DNA from: JACQFZ01 sp045810625
GTDB lineage: Bacteria > Pseudomonadota > Gammaproteobacteria > Acidiferrobacterales > Sulfurifustaceae
DNA: 6,113 nucleotides
NCBI GenBank assembly: GCA_045810625.1
Contig: JBJMVQ010000062.1
Span: 1-6,113 of the forward strand
Direction: 5' to 3'
Made by a program: the position numbers and the translations under genes. Position 1 is the first letter of the stretch. Each line of letters starts with the position of its first letter. Of the stretch, positions 1-6,113 are shown one piece after another. The notes under the pieces are model-generated. The model ran no database searches and had not been told where the DNA came from. It saw only the letters and a program-made list of their open reading frames with translations.

Positions 1-290
1 GCCTCGGGATCCGGAACCCCTACAACCTGATGATCATCCGCGAACAGGCGAAGGTGCCGGTGATCGTCGACGCCGGCGTGGGCACGGCGAGCGACGCGGC
101 CTACGCGATGGAGCTCGGCTGCGACGGCGTGCTCATGAACACGGCGATCGCGCACGCGCAGAACCCGGTCCTCATGGCGAGCGCGATGAAAAAAGCGATC
201 GAGGCGGGACGCGAGGCGTATCTCGCCGGCCGCATGCCGCGCAAGCAATACGGCTCGCCGTCATCGCCGGTCGGCGGCACCTTCTTTTGA
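1..290 (+). CDS. thiG: Thiazole synthase ThiG, C-terminal part (5' end outside window)
   Basis: ThiG forms the thiazole phosphate ring of thiamine from 1-deoxy-D-xylulose 5-phosphate, dehydroglycine or iminoglycine, and the thiocarboxylate on ThiS; it is a cytoplasmic (beta/alpha)8-barrel enzyme. The open frame runs in from the left edge (first whole codon at 3-5), leaving 95 residues and a TGA stop at 288-290. The family signatures are LGIRNPYNL at the start of the visible part, VPVIVDAGVGTASDAA, then MELGCDGVLMNTAIA, and a tail rich in Gly, Ser and Pro ending GGTFF. The first two form the phosphate-binding side of the barrel. The catalytic Schiff-base lysine lies upstream of the window and cannot be checked. 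The ATG at 30 is internal to the conserved barrel and is not the start. thiS would be expected just upstream. trmB follows on the same strand after a 298-bp repeat-filled spacer, so co-transcription is uncertain. Confidence 0.96.
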   Translation, partial: LGIRNPYNLMIIREQAKVPVIVDAGVGTASDAAYAMELGCDGVLMNTAIAHAQNPVLMASAMKKAIEAGREAYLAGRMPRKQYGSPSSPVGGTFF

Positions 291-304
291 GGTCTGTCGT
301 CTAA

Positions 305-376
305 ACCGCCAAGGACGCCAAGGACGCAAAGGTTTTCTTGTCTTTCTTCCTTGGCGTCCTTCGCGCCCTTTGCGGT
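305..376. repeat. Inverted repeat A, 28-bp arms built from GCCAAGGAC units
   Basis: Arms lie at 305-332 and 349-376 and match at 24 of 28 positions when the right arm is reverse-complemented. A 16-nt pyrimidine-rich loop (333-348) separates them. The left arm contains two perfect tandem copies of GCCAAGGAC (308-316, 317-325) and a degenerate third start, GCAAAGG (326-332). RNA from either strand could form a long hairpin. I recall similar CCAAGGACGC palindromes scattered in intergenic regions of environmental proteobacteria, which suggests a REP- or MITE-like repeat. That is memory, not a search result. It carries no gene of its own. Confidence 0.8.
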
Positions 377-400
377 GAAAACAAATACTTCAGAGCTTTC

Positions 401-414
401 TTAATTTAAATTAA
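401..414. repeat. AT-only perfect palindrome between the two repeat elements
   Basis: TTAATTTAAATTAA is its own reverse complement over 14 bp, with no G or C, in otherwise GC-rich DNA. It sits in the 44-bp gap between inverted repeats A and B. It could be an AT-rich promoter or UP-like element, a protein-binding palindrome, or chance in an AT-rich patch. Nothing in the sequence decides between these. Confidence 0.35.
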
Positions 415-420
415 CGCCTT

Positions 421-568
421 GAACCGCAGAGGACAAAGAGGAGGGTGGACTATCTTTTCCGGTCCCGTGAGTTTCCGACTATGCAGGTTAAAGATCCGCA
501 CTGTGCTCGCGATCATTGAGTAATTTCTTCTCTATAGCCCTCCGCGTCCTCTGCGTCCTCTGCGGTTC
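421..568. repeat. Inverted repeat B, arms built from GCAGAGGAC units
   Basis: Arms at 421-442 and 547-568 match at 20 of 22 positions and flank a 104-nt interior (443-546). Read on the minus strand, the right arm contains two perfect tandem GCAGAGGAC units (555-563, 546-554) followed by a degenerate GCGGAGGG (538-545). The layout of terminal inverted repeats around a short non-coding core is MITE-like, but no target-site duplication is evident at its edges. The unit differs from that of element A at two central positions, so the two elements look related but distinct. The right end is 20 bp from the trmB start and may affect trmB expression. Confidence 0.7.
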
Positions 569-588
569 GCTCAATCTGTCCGACTACC

Positions 589-1263
589 ATGGATTCTCGG
601 CGACCCATACGTAGCTACGTCCTGCGCCAAGGCCGCATGACCGACGCGCAGCGCCGCGCGCTCGAAACGTTGTGGCCGCGTTACGGTGTCGAGTTGACGG
701 ACAGCCCGCTCGTGCCGGCTGCGTTCTTCGGTCGAGTCGCTCCGCTGATTATCGAAATCGGCTTCGGCAATGGCGACGCACTCGCCGCCGTCGCCGCCGC
801 CCAGCCGGAACGCGACTTCATCGGCGTCGAAGTGCATCGACCGGGCGTCGGCAGTCTGCTGCGCAAGCTCGTCGCCAGTGATATTCGCAACGTCCGGCTG
901 ATTAACGCCGACGTCAACGAAGTGTTGGCGCGCCTGGCGCCCGGAACTTTGCACGGCGTGCATTTATTCTTCCCCGATCCGTGGCCGAAAAAAAGGCATC
1001 ACAAGCGGCGGCTGCTTCAGCCGGGGTTTGCGGCGCGCCTGCGCGACGCGCTCGCATCGGGCGGATATCTCCACTGCGCGACGGACTGGGAGGAGTACGC
1101 CGCGCAGATGCTGACGGTGTTGGAAGCAACGCCGGGTTTCGTGAACGCGGCGGGCGCCGGACATTACGCCGAGCGTCCGACGTCGCGACCGCTGACGCGT
1201 TTCGAGCAACGCGGGCGGCGGGAGGGTCGTGTGGTGCGCGATCTTTTGTTTCGTCGCGCTTAG
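589..1263 (+). CDS. trmB: tRNA (guanine-N7-)-methyltransferase TrmB
   Basis: TrmB uses S-adenosylmethionine to make 7-methylguanosine at position 46 in the variable loop of tRNAs; it is a cytoplasmic class I (Rossmann-fold) methyltransferase. The 224-residue protein is close to the usual length. In order: N-terminal IRSYVLRQGR (residues 7-16), the SAM-binding loop EIGFGNGD (56-63), GVEVHRPGVG (79-88), NADV (106-109), the signature FFPDPWPKKRHHKRR (127-141), ATDWEEYA (164-171) and RPLTRFEQRG near the end. E56, E81, D108, D130 and D166 fall where the E. coli enzyme has its important acidic residues, as I recall them. ATG 589 is chosen because the conserved RSYVLRQGR block begins six residues later; the next ATG (residue 17) would remove it. 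No clear Shine-Dalgarno sequence precedes the start. The upstream spacer is repetitive. The downstream neighbour is convergent, 47 bp away. Confidence 0.96.
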   Translation: MDSRRPIRSYVLRQGRMTDAQRRALETLWPRYGVELTDSPLVPAAFFGRVAPLIIEIGFGNGDALAAVAAAQPERDFIGVEVHRPGVGSLLRKLVASDIRNVRLINADVNEVLARLAPGTLHGVHLFFPDPWPKKRHHKRRLLQPGFAARLRDALASGGYLHCATDWEEYAAQMLTVLEATPGFVNAAGAGHYAERPTSRPLTRFEQRGRREGRVVRDLLFRRA

Positions 1264-1310
1264 CGCGCGGCGAAGCGCCTATTCTCTTACTGTGCTCGTA
1301 GACCGACCGC

Positions 1311-3053
1311 CTAGCCGGTGCTCATCTTGGCGTTGCTGACGGTGCCGCTCGGGCGCGACAGCAGTTTCGCGAGCGTGTCGTAGTCGATCGGTTTGACCAT
1401 GTGATAGTCGAACCCGGCCGTTGCCGCCTGATGCCGGTCGGATTCGGCGCCGAATCCCGTGACGGCAATCAAAGGAACCTTGCGGAAACCCGGCTGCTGG
1501 CGCAGGAGTTTTGCCACGTCGTAGCCGTTCATATCGGGCAGGCCGATATCGAGGAGCACGGCGTCGGGTGCGAATTCGAGCGCCGCTTGCAGGCCGGCGC
1601 CGCCCGCGTGCGCAAGGCGTACTTCGTGCCCCGCCATCTCAAGCCACATCGCGAGCCCATTCGCGGAGTCGACGTTATCGTCGATGATGAGGATGCGGCG
1701 TTTCGAGCAAATGGTTGTCTCCCGCCGGTTGGCGCGGTCACCGGGACTCGCCGCCGGCGCCGCCAATAACGGCAGGCGCACGATGAATTCGGCCCCCTGT
1801 CCGATGCCCCCGCTACGGGCCTGCACGGTGCCGCCGTGCAGCTCGACCAGGCCGCGTACGAGCGCGAGCCCGATGCCGAGCCCGCCTTGAGTGCGATTGA
1901 GCGACGAGTTCACCTGCGCGAAGAGCTCGAAGACGTTATTGAGCATTTCGGGCGGTATGCCGACGCCGTTGTCGCGCACGCGCAGGACGACCTGGCGCAC
2001 CGATGCCATTTCGATGTCGGCGGTCAGCTCGATCGACCCGCCTTCGTCGGTATACTTCGCCGCGTTGGTGAGCAGGTTGTCGACCACCTGTGTGAGGCGC
2101 ACCATGTCCCCCTCGACGTACATCGGCTCGGGTGGCACGGTGATGCTGAAGCGATGGCGTCGCGCTTCGATCAGCGGCCGCGCCGTCTCCGCCGCGTGGG
2201 CGACGACGTCCGACAGCTCGATCGGCTCGCGCTGCAACTTGATGCGGCCGCTCGTAATGCGCGCGACGTCGAGCAGATCGTCGATCAGGCGGGTGAGGTG
2301 CCGCAACTGGCGGCCGAGAATGTCGCGCGCCCAGGCGAACTGACGCTCCGTGAGGTTCGTGGTGTTCAGTAGCTGCACGCCGTTATGAATCGCCGACAAT
2401 GGATTGCGCAGCTCGTGCGCGAGGATCGCGAGGAATTCATCTTTGCGCCGCGACGCTTCCTGCAACGCGACCTCGGCGCGCTTGCGCTCTCCGATCTCCG
2501 CCGTCAAGTGGACGTTCGCCTGCGCCAGCTCGCGGTTCGCCTGCTCCAACGTCTGGTTGAGCTTCTGCAGCTCGCGCGTGTTCTCCGCCTTTAACGCCGC
2601 GTGTGCCTGCGCCAGCTCAGCGTTCGCGCCGGCAAGGTTTTTGTTCAGCCGCTGCAGCTCGCGCCGCTGTTTGTAGAGCTCGACCAGCACTCGCACCTTG
2701 CTGCGCAGGATGACCGGAATGACGGGTACGTAGACGTAGTCGACCGCTCCCATCTCGTAGCCTTTCAGGCGATCGAAGTCGGTGACGTGCACGCCGGTGA
2801 CGAAGATGATCGGCGTCTGCGTGAAGCGCGGATGCTCGCGTATCATCGCCGCCGTTTCGAACCCGTCCATCCCCGGCATGCTCACATCGAGCAGGATCGC
2901 GGCGAATTCCATCTCCATGAGCTTCGCGAGCGCCTCGGTACCCGATTGGGCGCGCACCAGGTTCTGCTTCAAGCCAGCGAGAATCGCTTCATAGCTCAGC
3001 AGCCGCGCCGGCTGATCGTCAACGAGCAGAATATTTACTTTCTCTTCGGTCAT
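1311..3053 (-). CDS. Cytoplasmic hybrid histidine kinase: REC - coiled coil - HisKA - HATPase - REC
   Basis: A two-component signalling protein of 580 residues with no membrane segment. The N-terminal receiver (about 5-125) has the acidic pair D12/D13 in NILLVDDQ, phospho-acceptor D56 in LLDVSMPGMDG and T86, but VYVPVIP replaces the usual Lys-Pro, so the conserved lysine is absent. A long Ala/Glu/Gln/Leu coiled coil (about 125-205) contains two similar 28-residue blocks. HisKA follows, with H213 in LAHELRNPL. The HATPase has its N box around N326 and N330, the G1 box DNGVGIP (D361) and the G2 box GGLGIGLAL (390-398). The C-terminal receiver has D458/D459, D502, T532 and K554 and looks functional. 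The start is set at ATG 3053 because MTEEKVNILLVDD leads directly into the receiver; an in-frame ATG at 3095 would add 14 residues without receiver character. It follows the MASE1 kinase gene on the same strand, probably in one operon. No output domain is present. Confidence 0.93.
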   Translation of the reverse strand: MTEEKVNILLVDDQPARLLSYEAILAGLKQNLVRAQSGTEALAKLMEMEFAAILLDVSMPGMDGFETAAMIREHPRFTQTPIIFVTGVHVTDFDRLKGYEMGAVDYVYVPVIPVILRSKVRVLVELYKQRRELQRLNKNLAGANAELAQAHAALKAENTRELQKLNQTLEQANRELAQANVHLTAEIGERKRAEVALQEASRRKDEFLAILAHELRNPLSAIHNGVQLLNTTNLTERQFAWARDILGRQLRHLTRLIDDLLDVARITSGRIKLQREPIELSDVVAHAAETARPLIEARRHRFSITVPPEPMYVEGDMVRLTQVVDNLLTNAAKYTDEGGSIELTADIEMASVRQVVLRVRDNGVGIPPEMLNNVFELFAQVNSSLNRTQGGLGIGLALVRGLVELHGGTVQARSGGIGQGAEFIVRLPLLAAPAASPGDRANRRETTICSKRRILIIDDNVDSANGLAMWLEMAGHEVRLAHAGGAGLQAALEFAPDAVLLDIGLPDMNGYDVAKLLRQQPGFRKVPLIAVTGFGAESDRHQAATAGFDYHMVKPIDYDTLAKLLSRPSGTVSNAKMSTG

Positions 3054-3164
3054 AGGTTCGCCGGTGGTAGGGAGGCATCCTTGCGACGCGCGCATGCACG
3101 AAAGCCATTGGCGCCGCTTTTCCCTCTGGGTCGAGTTGGCCGGTTTGGCGCCGTGCGTTTCATT
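3054..3164 (-). other. Gap between the two kinase genes, with a possible 37-codon ORF
   Basis: The 111-bp gap contains no terminator-like hairpin with a T tract, consistent with read-through from the upstream kinase. On the minus strand an open frame starts at ATG 3163-3161, 1 nt after the upstream TAA. It runs 37 codons, and its TGA (3052-3050) overlaps the preferred ATG of the downstream kinase as ATGA. The product would be short, basic and without a recognisable motif (it begins MKRTAPNRPT). No good ribosome binding site precedes it. It may be a translational-coupling leader or simply chance. Confidence 0.25.

Positions 3165-6113
<2,949 letters not shown>

Larger units (their letters stand above)
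291..588. other. thiG-trmB spacer filled by two inverted-repeat elements
   Basis: This 298-bp gap has no convincing coding frame. It starts with 14 bp of unremarkable sequence, then a compact inverted repeat (305-376), an AT-rich stretch with a 14-bp perfect palindrome (401-414), and a wider inverted repeat (421-568) that stops 20 bp before trmB. The interior of the second element (443-546) is less GC-rich and could hold a trmB promoter; TATAGC at 533-538 resembles a -10 box, but no -35 with good spacing is evident. No intrinsic terminator follows thiG: the first hairpin is not followed by a T tract on either strand. Confidence 0.8.

Noticed and set aside
511..538. A sigma-70-like promoter for trmB (TATAGC at 533-538)
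   Set aside because: The nearest -35-like hexamer, TTGAGT at 517-522, is only 10 nt away, and better-spaced alternatives are poor matches. It is not supported enough to list.
305..568. A CRISPR array or tandem-repeat locus
   Set aside because: The 9-bp units lie inside inverted-repeat arms. There are no regularly spaced 24-40 bp direct repeats with unique spacers and no cas genes.
571..963. A 130-codon - strand frame over trmB
   Set aside because: It is antisense to the conserved TrmB motifs and has no family resemblance.
1254..1310. A possible bidirectional terminator between trmB and the convergent kinase
   Set aside because: The only stems are very short (GGCG-AAG-CGCC at 1269-1279, GCGCT/AGCGC at 1256-1278), and no proper T tract follows on either strand.

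Overview
The window is chromosomal, GC-rich DNA that looks like a proteobacterium, most likely a gammaproteobacterium or a relative. I base this on the adjacent thiG and trmB genes, an order I recall from pseudomonads and xanthomonads, on the strong G/C third-position bias, and on the style of the two hybrid sensor kinases. The sequence alone does not fix the genus.

Left part (1-1263, + strand): the C-terminal 95 residues of thiazole synthase ThiG (thiamine biosynthesis), then a 298-bp spacer, then a complete tRNA (guanine-N7-)-methyltransferase gene, trmB. The spacer is unusual because almost all of it is two different inverted-repeat elements built on related 9-bp units (GCCAAGGAC and GCAGAGGAC). 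The second ends 20 bp before the trmB start codon.

Right part (1311-6113, - strand): two consecutive genes for hybrid histidine kinases, converging on trmB. The upstream one runs off the right edge of the window. It encodes a MASE1 membrane sensor, then PAS, HisKA, HATPase and three receiver domains. The downstream one is cytoplasmic: receiver, long coiled coil, HisKA, HATPase, receiver. The pair carries two transmitter cores and five receivers but no visible HPt domain, DNA-binding domain or cyclic-di-GMP output domain, so the relay must leave through a partner outside this window. The 111-bp gap between them contains a 37-codon open frame that starts 1 nt after the upstream stop and ends in an ATGA overlap with the preferred start of the downstream gene.

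I see no CRISPR array, tRNA, rRNA, transposase gene or phage gene. I do not see a clearly new system. The points most worth a second look are the two-element repeat spacer, the non-canonical first receiver of the downstream kinase (conserved lysine missing), and the near-duplicate 28-residue blocks in its signalling helix.
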